Origin: Desulfobacterales bacterium
GTDB lineage: Bacteria > Desulfobacterota > Desulfobacteria > Desulfobacterales > UBA5852
Direction of reading: 5' to 3'
NCBI GenBank assembly: GCA_030066455.1
Contig: JASJBQ010000001.1
Location: 1-57,250 of the forward strand
DNA length: 57,250 nt
The translations under genes were made by a program, and so were the position numbers. This document shows, piece after piece, positions 35,154 to 42,917 of this stretch. Under the pieces are notes generated by a model. The model did not search any database. It worked only from the letters and a program-made list of their open reading frames with translations, and was not told the DNA's origin. Each line of letters opens with the position of its first letter. Within the stretch, counting starts at the first letter, position 1.

Positions 35154-36314
35154 TCAACGCTCCCGGTCGAAACGGTTGATCGCAAAGCGGCTGAGATCGT
35201 AGGCCGGCGTGCGATCGGTGAGCAGGTCGGCCAGGACTTCACCCAGCACCGGTGCGAATTTGAAACCGTGCCCGGCCAGCGCGCAGACCAGGACACCCGG
35301 CTGTCCCGGAAGGGGGCCCAGCCAGAAATCACCATCGGGGGTCTGGGTGTAGAAACAGACGTCGTTTCTGGCCGGTCGCCGCACCAAACCGGGTAAACAG
35401 GTTTTCAGAAAGAGGGCACACGCGGAACGCTCGCGCTCCGTGACCAGGGGCTGGGGGCGGTCCGGGTCACCAACCGCCAGGTTGTTGTGGGCGGCGACCT
35501 TCACCCCGGCGCCGGGGGGCAGCTCCGGCAGGCAGTAAAACTCGCGGAAACCCCGGTCCAAAGGGCCCTCGTCTGGCGGCAGCTGCCAGAAATTGACCGG
35601 CAGGATGCCGTGCCGGAAGTCATCGCCGGTCGGCGGATCGATCCAGTGCACGGCCACCCGTCTGGTCGAGAGCGGATTGGGCGGAAGCCCCAGCAATTGA
35701 GGATTGCGGGCTCCGGCCGCCAGCAGCAATCGACCGGCCTCATAGACCCCGTGATCCGTCGTCACCCGGATGCCGTGGCGGCCGACCTGCCAGTGGCGAA
35801 CACGTTCGTTGACCTGCAAACGGGCACCGGCTTTGCGCGCCTGGTCCAGCAGTGCGCCAATGCAGCGTTCCGCGTGCAGGATGCCCGCCTCGGTTTCCAG
35901 TCCTGCAACCAACCCCGGGGGCACGGCCAACTGGGGCCAGCGGCGGCTCACCTCGGCCGCCGTGAGAAACTCATGGGGAACGTCGTAGGCCCGTGCACTG
36001 GCCAGAAAACCGGATACCGCCGGCCCGTCCGCGGAGCCGATGGTCAGGTTACCGGTGGTGACCAGCAGTTCCAGGCCCGCATCCCGCTCGAGTCGGCGCC
36101 ACTGTTCCCAGGCCTGCAACACCATGGGGACGTAAACCGTACCCTCCAGATAGGCCCGCCGGATACTGCGGGACAATCCGTGGTGGCTGCCGTGGGAGTG
36201 GGGCGGGTCGAACGCGTCAATGCCCCGCACGGCAACGCCCTGGCGTGCCAGCGCCAGGCAGGTGGCCGCCCCCGCCGTTCCGAGGCCGGCCACAATAACG
36301 TCAGGGGCGAGCAT
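35154..36314 (-). CDS. FAD-dependent amine oxidase, N-methyltryptophan/sarcosine oxidase type
   Basis: 386 residues from ATG 36314 (GAGGGGGA upstream). The FAD Rossmann motif GLGTAGAATCLALARQG opens the protein. It follows the monomeric sarcosine oxidase/MTOX pattern: SHGSHHGLSRSIRRAY near residue 50, and CFYTQTPDGDFWLG near 330, whose Cys would carry the covalent 8-alpha-S-cysteinyl FAD. GHGFKFAPVLGE closes the FAD site. These enzymes demethylate secondary N-methyl amino acids with oxygen, giving hydrogen peroxide, which is odd in an anaerobe; an alternative acceptor is possible. Confidence 0.87.
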   Translation of the reverse strand: MLAPDVIVAGLGTAGAATCLALARQGVAVRGIDAFDPPHSHGSHHGLSRSIRRAYLEGTVYVPMVLQAWEQWRRLERDAGLELLVTTGNLTIGSADGPAVSGFLASARAYDVPHEFLTAAEVSRRWPQLAVPPGLVAGLETEAGILHAERCIGALLDQARKAGARLQVNERVRHWQVGRHGIRVTTDHGVYEAGRLLLAAGARNPQLLGLPPNPLSTRRVAVHWIDPPTGDDFRHGILPVNFWQLPPDEGPLDRGFREFYCLPELPPGAGVKVAAHNNLAVGDPDRPQPLVTERERSACALFLKTCLPGLVRRPARNDVCFYTQTPDGDFWLGPLPGQPGVLVCALAGHGFKFAPVLGEVLADLLTDRTPAYDLSRFAINRFDRER

Positions 36315-36472
36315 CGAAGGCTCCCCCTCTTGCGGCCTTAACCGCGGCATTCACCACGACAGGCGGTCGCGGCTCTGGCTGGGTATCGCGTGGCATTCGT
36401 TTCGGGACGATATTAGGACGGGGCAGGAAACCACCCGCCGGGATCATGCTGCCGGCGGTCCGGGAGGATATT

Positions 36473-36664
36473 CTAAACACGCTGTTTCCGCCGGCGCTCC
36501 TTGTGGGCCATCTCCAGCTTTTCGGAGAGCGCGTCGCGAATGAACTCCTCAATCGTGATATTGCGCTTGCTGCAATAATTGTGCACCCTCGAGACCAGGC
36601 TCTCGGGAAGATCGATGTGGAGGTTTTGGGTATCGCCTTTTCCCTTGGCAATCTTCTCATCCAT
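36473..36664 (-). CDS. Ribbon-helix-helix protein
   Basis: 63 residues from ATG 36664, eight bases after GGAGG. NLHIDLPESLVSRVHNYC forms the ribbon and first helix, and ITIEEFIRDALSEKLEMAHK the second, a ribbon-helix-helix (CopG/Arc-like) DNA-binding fold. The C-terminus is very basic (KERRRKQRV). No toxin partner is next to it, so it may be a free-standing regulator or the leftover antitoxin of a lost pair. Confidence 0.7.
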   Translation of the reverse strand: MDEKIAKGKGDTQNLHIDLPESLVSRVHNYCSKRNITIEEFIRDALSEKLEMAHKERRRKQRV

Positions 36665-36790
36665 GGATCCAACCTCCAGAATAAAGCTGTAGGGTGCGTG
36701 GAGCCCGCACCCGAGAGGAATCAAGCTCCGCCCAGGCAGGCTGCGCCAAGACCGCTGGAGCCAGCGTGGCGAACTGGTGTTGCCGCTTTG

Positions 36791-36976
36791 TTATGAGCGG
36801 ATCCGCGGCATTTGCAGCTCGGTCCAGGGCGCATTGTCACTGCGCCGGTCCCGGCTGCTGCGGCAATCGGAATCGATGCGTCGGTCGACCCCGGTGTAGC
36901 GGCCGGGGTTGATGCAACGGCGATCAATACCCGATCGTCTTTCAACGCCGCAACGTTTGTCTTGGGGTGCTTTCAT
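36791..36976 (-). CDS. Short basic ERRSGxDRR protein
   Basis: 61 residues from ATG 36976 after GAGAGGG. The sequence consists of repeats of an Arg-rich motif: GVERRSGIDRR, YTGVDRRIDSD, CRSSRDRRSDN. The same ERRSGxDRR motif starts the membrane protein at 39038-39538 and occurs in the small protein at 48042-48209. I do not know a function; candidates are nucleic-acid or membrane surface binding. The good ribosome-binding site favours a real gene. Confidence 0.6.
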   Translation of the reverse strand: MKAPQDKRCGVERRSGIDRRCINPGRYTGVDRRIDSDCRSSRDRRSDNAPWTELQMPRIRS

Positions 36977-37106
36977 TGACCCTCTCCCCCTGACAGGCTT
37001 AAAATAGCAGAATAGCATAGAGATCCGGCATCAAATTAATTTAAAAGATAAAGGGCCTTGCAGGCTCTGTCAAACCATCTGCTGGGCGTTCATCGGCAGT
37101 GGCATC

Positions 37107-37451
37107 GTGCGCGAGGCGGCCACAGCCCCAAAAACCGAGAGGCGCTTCGAGCGTTCGCTGACCGCATCCGAGGAACGACGCCTCGAAGTGGCGGTCAATG
37201 CCGTCATCGCTGCCGACTTGCCTGTGACGGAAGCATTCATGCCCCTGGATGCCGCCCGGGCGTCATACGGTACATCCCATCTGCCGGAAGGCATCGACGG
37301 GCCCGTTCGCATCGTGGTCATTGGGAATTATGACCGCTGCCCCTGTCTCGGCCCGCATGTGGCCTCGACGGGAGTCATTGGCGCCTTGCGTATCACCTCA
37401 AGCGGCCAACAGGATGGGGGTTTGCGTATTCGTTTCAAACCGCAACGCTGA
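37107..37451 (+). pseudogene. AlaX-like tRNA-editing (tRNA_SAD-type) protein, apparently lacking its N-terminus
   Basis: 115 codons in frame from a GTG at 37107. The C-terminal half matches small alanyl-tRNA editing-type proteins: VRIVVIGNYDRCPCLGPHV followed by GALRI and GGLRIRFK; CLGPH supplies the CxxxH half of the zinc site. The HxxxH half expected about 90 residues earlier is missing. Upstream, the frame is open to a stop at 37005 without a good start. A neighbouring frame (from 37058) contains NHLLGVH, which might be the lost part after a frameshift. Editing family is likely; whether the gene is broken, or a short variant, cannot be decided by eye. Confidence 0.5.
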
Positions 37452-37501
37452 CAATCCTCTCGCCTCTGCAGGCGGCAGGTAGCGGCAGGTGGCCCCGACC
37501 G

Positions 37502-37969
37502 CTATCCGGCGGCCAGCGCTTTCAACAGTTCGGGGACGGTGTTCTTGGGGCTGATCTTGTACCAGACCGCAGCGATCCGGCCTTTGGCATCCACGAGAAA
37601 GGCGGAGCGAACGATGCCCTTGAAGGTCTTGCCATACATTTTCTTCTCGCCCCAAACGCCATAGGCCTCGGCGATCCGGTGCTCGGAGTCGCTGAGCAGC
37701 GGATAGCCCAGGCTGTGCTTCGCATCGAAATTTTTTTGCTTGCGCGGCGTGTCCGGGCTGACCCCGACGACCGCTACCCCCTGTTGGTCCAGTTGGGGCC
37801 GTGCGTCCCGCACGGCCTGTGCCTGGGCCGCTCACCCCGATGTGTTGGCTTTGGGATAGAAGAAAATAAATAGCGGTTGTCCCTTGAAATCGGCCAGCCG
37901 CAACGTGTTGCCGTCCTGATCGGGGGCCTCGAAGTCCGGGGCCCTGTCGCCGTTTTTAAGTGTGGGCAT
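37502..37969 (-). CDS. Bcp-type peroxiredoxin with in-frame UGA at the peroxidatic position (selenoprotein)
   Basis: 155 residues if UGA 37834-37832 (codon 46) is selenocysteine. ATG 37969 has AGGAGG six bases upstream. Before the stop: PTLKNGDRAPDF and LFIFFYPKANTSGU; after it AAQAQAVRDARPQL, VVGVSPDTPRKQKNF, GVWGEKKMYGKTFKGIVR. That is the complete BCP/PrxQ fold; the UGA lands on the peroxidatic Cys of the PxxxTxxC motif, with Thr43 and the distant Arg kept. The normal resolving Cys five residues later is Gln, and no Cys is found elsewhere, so Sec would be the only redox residue. The protein would reduce peroxides. A SECIS-like hairpin follows (37797-37817). A plain nonsense mutation is the alternative but would have to hit exactly this codon. 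Confidence 0.87.
37797..37817 (-). promoter_or_regulatory. Bacterial SECIS-like hairpin in the peroxiredoxin gene
   Basis: On the coding strand a perfect 8-base stem, GGCCGTGC and GCACGGCC, encloses the loop GGGAC. The loop begins 22 nt after the UGA, within the usual spacing for bacterial SECIS elements, and has the G-rich start recognised by SelB. Confidence 0.75.
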
Positions 37970-38068
37970 ACATACCTCCTGCGGAGCGATCGATGATGGT
38001 GCGTTCCCTCGCCGGGGCCGAACGTGAGCATTTTGACGCCCAAACGATTGACGTTTGAACCGGGAAAG

Positions 38069-38875
38069 TCAAGTCGACGGCGCTTCCCGCATCCCGGCCC
38101 CAAGCCCATTCGCTGTGGCCAGGGGGCCCTGATTGCGAAGCATCAGGCGTACCCAGTCGAACCCCAAGAGCATCAGATCCTCGTCCGCGGTGCGGATGGT
38201 CGCGATACGCTCGGCCGGCACGCTGAACCGTTTCAGGAACGAACTATCGAAAACAAATCGCCTGAATTGATCCATGTCGTAGCAGGCCATGAATGCCATC
38301 CGCATGGCCGGGCTCTGGAGCCCCCCGGCCCCCCAGGGGTTGGCCCTGAAAATGGAATCGATATCCACCCACGGATCGTTAAACGCCTCGAATTCCGCCA
38401 GCCCCTGATCGGCCGCCCAGGTTGCGGGCGTCCATTGACGCGGTTCCCGATGCCCCTTGCAATGGGCGTGGCGAGCGATGCCGTGGTAAGCTGTCCGTTC
38501 TCCGCCGCCGCGGCGTGCGACGGCCCGTTCCAGCGGATACGCCCGGCAGGAATAGGGCCGGTGCGGATAGATGGCGCATCCCTGCGCGGTGAGAAAAGTG
38601 CAGGCCCGGTCTTCAGCCGCCGACATTTTCAGCATGACGTGGGGGAAATGGGGATTGTCACGAACGGCGACAACGGTGTGCTGCTCCAGGAACTTATCGG
38701 AGGACAGGCCCAAATGGCGTTTCATACGGATGACATCGTAGGGATAGAGGTACATGTCCGCATTCCGGCAGCAGCGGGTGAAGCAGGCCACGCCCGAATG
38801 ACAGTCGAACTCAAACGCATCGGACGGGCCGAGAATCCGACCCTGATAGCAATTCGGCTGATGTGAAGGCCGCAT
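38069..38875 (-). CDS. YkgJ-family cysteine-cluster protein
   Basis: 268 residues from ATG 38875; a GTG three codons earlier is also open. CHSGVACFTRCCRNADMYLYPYD, then ACTFLTAQGCAIYPHRPYSCRAYP is the YkgJ/UPF0153 cysteine cluster that probably binds a metal or Fe-S cluster. The C-terminal 130 residues are specific to deltaproteobacterial members (FDSSFLKRFSVP, LLGFDWVRLML). Function unknown. It is divergent from nothing near; the peroxiredoxin gene lies 99 bases downstream on the same strand, so the two may be co-transcribed. Confidence 0.8.
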   Translation of the reverse strand: MRPSHQPNCYQGRILGPSDAFEFDCHSGVACFTRCCRNADMYLYPYDVIRMKRHLGLSSDKFLEQHTVVAVRDNPHFPHVMLKMSAAEDRACTFLTAQGCAIYPHRPYSCRAYPLERAVARRGGGERTAYHGIARHAHCKGHREPRQWTPATWAADQGLAEFEAFNDPWVDIDSIFRANPWGAGGLQSPAMRMAFMACYDMDQFRRFVFDSSFLKRFSVPAERIATIRTADEDLMLLGFDWVRLMLRNQGPLATANGLGAGMREAPST

Positions 38876-39037
38876 GGAAACCACCGCCCATTTCGAGAGT
38901 CAAAAGGGGACCGGCCCGCCACAGCGGGCAGGGGCGCGACGATCCGTGTTTTTTAACACAGACCGCCGCGGTGGTAAAACGGATGGCCGGCGCGCCGAAC
39001 GTCTGGCTGGGGATGCCAGGGGGCCGATATGAAACCC

Positions 39038-39538
39038 TTAGACGACCCCCGTATGGATGAGGTAAACCTGCCAGGAGAAAACGCCCAGGAATGCGGCCAG
39101 AACGAGATACAGCAGCGTCGCCACGCGAATACGCAGGGTTCTGAGGACAAAACCGTTGAACAGCAGCAGGATCAGTACGCCCGCGCTCGTCAAACCGTAT
39201 TTGACCAGTAAAAAAATGCGTGGATCGAACTCCAGGTAATAGGCCATAATCGGGTTGAGCTCGACGGCGCCGCGATGGATCAACTCGAGCGTCAGCAGGG
39301 CGTCCATGACACTGAAAAAAAGGATGAGCACGATAAGGCCAAAATGCGATTGCCGATACCGGTCGAAGCAGTTCAGCCGTTGCCGGTCTTCATACCGCCG
39401 ACCTTGGGTGCGACGCCCCCCCGAGAGAAGAAACCGCAACTGATGGCGTCCCTGTCGGCGCCGGTCGATGCCCGAGCGCCTTTCGATACGCATCCCCAAT
39501 GTTGAACGCCTTACCCTACCCTCAATTTCTTCAACCAT
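39038..39538 (-). CDS. DUF5658-like membrane protein with ERRSGxDRR motif
   Basis: About 166 residues from ATG 39538; ATG 39493 is an alternative and the motif lies after both. The N-terminal part is basic: RIERRSGIDRRRQGRH, then GGRRTQGRRYEDRQRL. The C-terminal half has three membrane helices (HFGLIVLILFFSVMDALLTL, LVKYGLTSAGVLILLLFNGF, ATLLYLVLAAFLGVFSWQVY) with ELNPIMAYYL between, typical of DUF5658. The ERRSG motif links it with 36791-36976 and 48042-48209. Function unknown. Confidence 0.65.
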   Translation of the reverse strand: MVEEIEGRVRRSTLGMRIERRSGIDRRRQGRHQLRFLLSGGRRTQGRRYEDRQRLNCFDRYRQSHFGLIVLILFFSVMDALLTLELIHRGAVELNPIMAYYLEFDPRIFLLVKYGLTSAGVLILLLFNGFVLRTLRIRVATLLYLVLAAFLGVFSWQVYLIHTGVV

Positions 39539-40012
39539 TTTGCCGTTTCCAGTTAGCGTTTTATCGATCGCAAGAGCAGACGTTGTCCATCGGCCGCGTC
39601 GTCGTCCGTCGATCAGGCCCCCAATCCCGAGAAGCCTTCCCCTTCCGGCGTCCGGACCTAACCGCATTGGATGGCGCCTCAGCCGAATGCAAAAAAGGTT
39701 CCGCGATCTTATTTTTAACGATGTCAATACAATTCAGACGGTTATTTATTTGGGGGTCGTTATCGGCGAGCCTACCCTAACGAATCAAATCCATACCCCT
39801 GGGTAAATTTCTTTACAGGCAGGCCGTAGGACAGAACCGCGTGGGATGGTTGTTCAGGCGCTCGGGGCAGTCCGCAGCCCGGTGCAGCCATCCGCCTCGC
39901 AGCCACGGTGACCCTTTGGCCGGCGAAGGGCATTGTGGTCAGCGCTCCGGCAACCGGTTTGAGTCCCTGAGGGGGCCGAATGTCCGGTTGCCGAGGCGGT
40001 TGAATGCGGTGG
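39539..40012. other. Intergenic region, no gene assigned
   Basis: Upstream of the DUF5658-like gene (leftward) and downstream of the monooxygenase-fold gene (also leftward). The leftward frame of the DUF5658 gene stays open to 39727, but that part looks non-coding. A leftward TTGACA at about 39721-39726 lacks a matching -10. Nothing else recognised. Confidence 0.4.
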
Positions 40013-40318
40013 TCATGGGGATGGCCGACTGATGCCGAGGGCGAAAAAGGACAGATGCTCTCCGCCCACCATGATCTTGCCCAACTCGGTGACGAATTCG
40101 CCCCGCTGCGGGCTGTCCTGCCATCGCTGCCAATCCTCCATCGTCTGCCACATGGAAACAACGACCACCTTGTGGGCGTCGTCGAGGTCGCTCCAGGTTT
40201 CCGATGCAATGTAGCCATGCATGCCCATCGCCTGGTAACGCGCGCGGATGAGTATCCGGGAAGCCTCGTCAAGGGTTCCGGGTTTGAAGTTCCGTGTAAT
40301 CTGCACTTTGATCGCCAT
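40013..40318 (-). CDS. Antibiotic biosynthesis monooxygenase (ABM)-fold protein
   Basis: 101 residues from ATG 40318 with GAGGAGGG just upstream. AIKVQITRNFKPGTLDEASRIL, then MHGYIASETWSDLDDAHKVVVVSMWQ and MEDWQRWQDSPQRGEF form the dimeric alpha/beta barrel of the ABM family, which holds heme-degrading enzymes, quinol monooxygenases and many with no known activity. No heme-ligand motif of IsdG is apparent. It stands alone. Confidence 0.8.
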   Translation of the reverse strand: MAIKVQITRNFKPGTLDEASRILIRARYQAMGMHGYIASETWSDLDDAHKVVVVSMWQTMEDWQRWQDSPQRGEFVTELGKIMVGGEHLSFFALGISRPSP

Positions 40319-40879
40319 TGGACCCTCCTCTCGTGGTTGCCCCGGCGCCAGACGCGCCGGATGTTGCCCGCCGCGGGCGAGCTTCAATCCCGTCGTGGGC
40401 GGCCGTTTAGGAACCGGGTCATTGCTGGCCGACGTGCGGGGATGCGGTCTATAGGCGGCAGGAGCTGGGGCGGAGCATGTGAAGCATCAAACGAGGAATC
40501 GTCGGTGTGGAAAAGAAGATGGTGTTCGACGGGCTTCTTGTGTTCATTTAATTTTAAAAATATGGCAGCGCACCCGGACTGTCAAAACCGGCCGGGCATC
40601 GATTCGGCTCTGGGATGGCGCCGGGTCCGCGCGTCAATCGTGTCCTTCACAAATCTCCTCCTGCGGTCGGCCCGAACTTGACGGTGGGTCTGGTTGGCGC
40701 TATGAAGGGGTGTAGGTTGATACGGTCAGGCAGGCGCTGTTGGAGCCCTTGAACCGCTTGCGTTCCGTCCCTGAGGCCCCCATTCCAATTGCCGCTCTTC
40801 TCGGCAGGCTTGACCGATAATTCGGTTATTTCGGTGGACATGAGCGTCTGCCGCAGGGCACGCATCCGAAAAGAGCGTC
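40319..40879. other. Intergenic region of about 560 bases, largely unexplained
   Basis: It separates the ABM-fold gene (leftward) from the small membrane-protein gene (rightward). A short leftward frame, 40647-40841 (start MSTEITELSVKPAEK), is possible but lacks a clear ribosome-binding site and recognisable relatives. An AT-rich patch at 40535-40565 might hold a leftward promoter. No RNA gene seen. Confidence 0.35.
40678..40706 (+). promoter_or_regulatory. Candidate promoter for the small membrane protein
   Basis: TTGACG (40678-40683), exactly 17 bases, then TATGAA (40701-40706), about 175 bases before the ATG at 40880. Both hexamers are one or two bases from consensus. Confidence 0.4.
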
Positions 40880-41215
40880 ATGGCCAATAGACCGACCAAC
40901 CGGTTTCCCCCCGATGCCGCCTCGCCTGCTCCGGAGGCCGACAAAGGCCTCACCGATACGCCGCGCATCACCCGCAATTCGACGACGCCGTCCCGCCGCG
41001 ATGACACCGCTAAACTGGAAGAAGCCGAAACCATGCTGCGGACCGCAATCCAGGCGATGTCTCCGGATGCGGATGAAATCAACGAAGGCCTGGCGCGTGC
41101 ACAGCACCTGGATACGGCCAAAGCGAAGCGGCCGCTAAATATAGGGTTGGTCCTGACGGTGGTCGCTTTGGTTGTCCTGATCCTGGGCCTTGACCTGCTT
41201 TTAGCCGGCACCTGA
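40880..41215 (+). CDS. Small tail-anchored membrane protein, unknown
   Basis: 111 residues. The first 85 are hydrophilic and rich in Pro, Thr, Asp and Arg; a helix LEEAETMLRTAIQAM precedes a single C-terminal membrane segment (LNIGLVLTVVALVVLILGLDLLL). A cytoplasmic domain on a tail anchor is the simplest reading. A weak AAGAG site is near the start. I do not recognise the family. It may start an operon with 41370, 41625 and 42914, but 150 bases lie in between. Confidence 0.55.
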   Translation: MANRPTNRFPPDAASPAPEADKGLTDTPRITRNSTTPSRRDDTAKLEEAETMLRTAIQAMSPDADEINEGLARAQHLDTAKAKRPLNIGLVLTVVALVVLILGLDLLLAGT

Positions 41216-41369
41216 TATCCGTGTCGACTGGATGTCCGTACCACCCGGATATAATGATTGATTTAACCTATCAATCCTCCCTGCCATTCCCCGTGTTGCA
41301 ATCCCCAGCCCGTGCTAAAAAGTATAAATGTCAACAGACAACACATCTTCAAAGGGGGGAGAGTTTTCA

Positions 41370-41534
41370 ATGCAACCGTATGTCGACAACGAATATCACG
41401 ACACAGAAATAATCTACGACTGCACACCGGCAGTTGATGCGAATCCGTCAGCATCTGAAGCAGCGGAGGTTCTGGATTGCGTCGCCACCGTGTTGAGGGG
41501 CATCGACCAACCGCGGATCGATGTCTACGTTTAA
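41370..41534 (+). CDS. Short acidic protein of unknown function
   Basis: 54 residues from ATG 41370, which follows GGGGGGAGAG; an in-frame ATG at 41328 is less well placed. The sequence is acidic (NEYHDTEIIYD, ASEAAEVLDC) with two cysteines and no recognised motif. It lies 90 bases before the membrane protein that is coupled to the Sec-rhodanese and may belong to that operon. The ribosome-binding site is the main evidence. Confidence 0.45.
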   Translation: MQPYVDNEYHDTEIIYDCTPAVDANPSASEAAEVLDCVATVLRGIDQPRIDVYV

Positions 41535-41624
41535 AAATTAACGGGAATATTTTTTCTCTCGGACGGATCCAACGAACAACCGGCACGCGATGCAAGCTAT
41601 TCCGACTTCAAGCGACTTTGAGAT

Positions 41625-42917
41625 ATGGCCTCTCCACTCAACCCATTGACAGCGCTGGCTTGGCTGCTGGCCATGGTGCTTTCACCTGAAGCCCTTGCCA
41701 TGCAGGGCCAGATGGCCGGTCGCTATGGTCAGGCGTTTTTGATGCCCCTGATCGCCGCGCTGTTTATTCACGGTCTAAATATCGCCGTGGGGCCGTGGTC
41801 ACGAGGGTCTGCACGTGAAAAAGCCACCCTGGCAGGCTTCGGCGCCTTGCTAAAGTCGTTCATTGCCCTTCCCGCAGTGGCTGTCAGTCTGGCCACGGCG
41901 GTTTTGGTCTCGTCCGGTTTCGTCTTCAACGAGGTATTTCTCTACTGGTTCCCCAACTTCGGCTTCGCGGCCCTGATGCTTGTTGCCGTGCTGGTCGTGA
42001 ATCTTGCCGGCCCGCGTTGCGCCGCGACCGCCCAGGCTCTGTTGACGACTACGGCCTTGGCCGGCCTGGCCGGACTCACGCTGGTTGGAGCACTCGGCCA
42101 CCAACCGGAGGCGACCGCGTCGACGGTTTTCCATCCATTCGATTTGCGCGGGGTTGGATTGGGGATTGTCGTTTTGTTGGGTTACGACCTCATCCGCTAT
42201 TGGGCCGCGGATCACGATCACCGGCGTACTCAGCCGTTCATGTTCATCGCGGTGGTGTCCGGCGTCCTAATCGTCTGGGCCTGGAATAGCATCGTCCTCG
42301 CCCACGTCCCGCATTCGCGCCTTGCGGACACCAGCATCCCCCACGTCCTGGCAGCAAGGGCCGTCATGGGACAGGACGGCCGCATCGTGATGGGAATCGT
42401 CGTCATCGCTGGAAGCCTGGCGGCGGTCAATCTTCTGTTCCAGGCGGTGGTGCGAATGATGGCCGGATTGATCAAGCGTGGAGCGCTACCCACCATGGCC
42501 GGTGTCTCGCGCTCCCGCCCATGGCTGCCGCTCGTTGTGCTCGGCGGAATCACCGGGCTGTTGATGGCCACCGGTTTCGCCGGCTCGGATTGGCTGGACG
42601 TCACGCTGCGTGCCGGGTTGATCCTTTGGCTGGTCGGACTGGGGTTGGATCATCTGCCCCCGCTGCTCTCCGGCCCTGAGCGGTCCCTCGGGGGATCGGC
42701 GCGAATGGCCGTCCACCTCGCCCTCGCCGTGAGCATGACGGCTCTGGGAATTGTGCTCGTGGTGACCGACGAGGCCCCTGATCTGCTGGTTCGCGCCCTG
42801 CTCACCCTGATTACCATTGCCGCCGTCCTGGCGACCGTCGGCATGGCGGCCACCAGACGCTGGGCTATCAACCGACACCGCAAGGCGTCGCATCCCAAGG
42901 AAGGAGTCTTGCAATGA
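41625..42917 (+). CDS. Polytopic membrane protein, APC/permease-like
   Basis: 430 residues with about eleven hydrophobic segments, beginning LTALAWLLAMVLSPEALAMQGQMAG and ending before a basic tail. The pattern of helices, a GYDLIRYWAADHDHRRTQPF loop, and short interhelical loops resembles the amino acid-polyamine-organocation permeases, but no diagnostic motif was seen and the family is uncertain. Its TGA overlaps the start of the Sec-rhodanese gene (ATGA at 42914-42917), so the two are translationally coupled. This suggests a transported sulfur, selenium or related substrate handled by the rhodanese; that is inference. Confidence 0.65.
   Translation: MASPLNPLTALAWLLAMVLSPEALAMQGQMAGRYGQAFLMPLIAALFIHGLNIAVGPWSRGSAREKATLAGFGALLKSFIALPAVAVSLATAVLVSSGFVFNEVFLYWFPNFGFAALMLVAVLVVNLAGPRCAATAQALLTTTALAGLAGLTLVGALGHQPEATASTVFHPFDLRGVGLGIVVLLGYDLIRYWAADHDHRRTQPFMFIAVVSGVLIVWAWNSIVLAHVPHSRLADTSIPHVLAARAVMGQDGRIVMGIVVIAGSLAAVNLLFQAVVRMMAGLIKRGALPTMAGVSRSRPWLPLVVLGGITGLLMATGFAGSDWLDVTLRAGLILWLVGLGLDHLPPLLSGPERSLGGSARMAVHLALAVSMTALGIVLVVTDEAPDLLVRALLTLITIAAVLATVGMAATRRWAINRHRKASHPKEGVLQ

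Noticed and set aside
36473..36976. Toxin-antitoxin system formed by the ribbon-helix-helix gene and the next short gene
   Set aside because: The neighbour is an Arg-rich repeat protein with no RelE/ParE/PIN features, and the genes are about 130 bases apart.
37832..37834. Interpretation of the peroxiredoxin as a pseudogene with a nonsense mutation
   Set aside because: The stop is UGA, is exactly at the peroxidatic residue, both sides keep the family motifs, and a SECIS-like hairpin is correctly placed.
40647..40841. Possible 64-residue leftward gene
   Set aside because: No clear ribosome-binding site or recognisable relatives; mentioned only within the intergenic entry.
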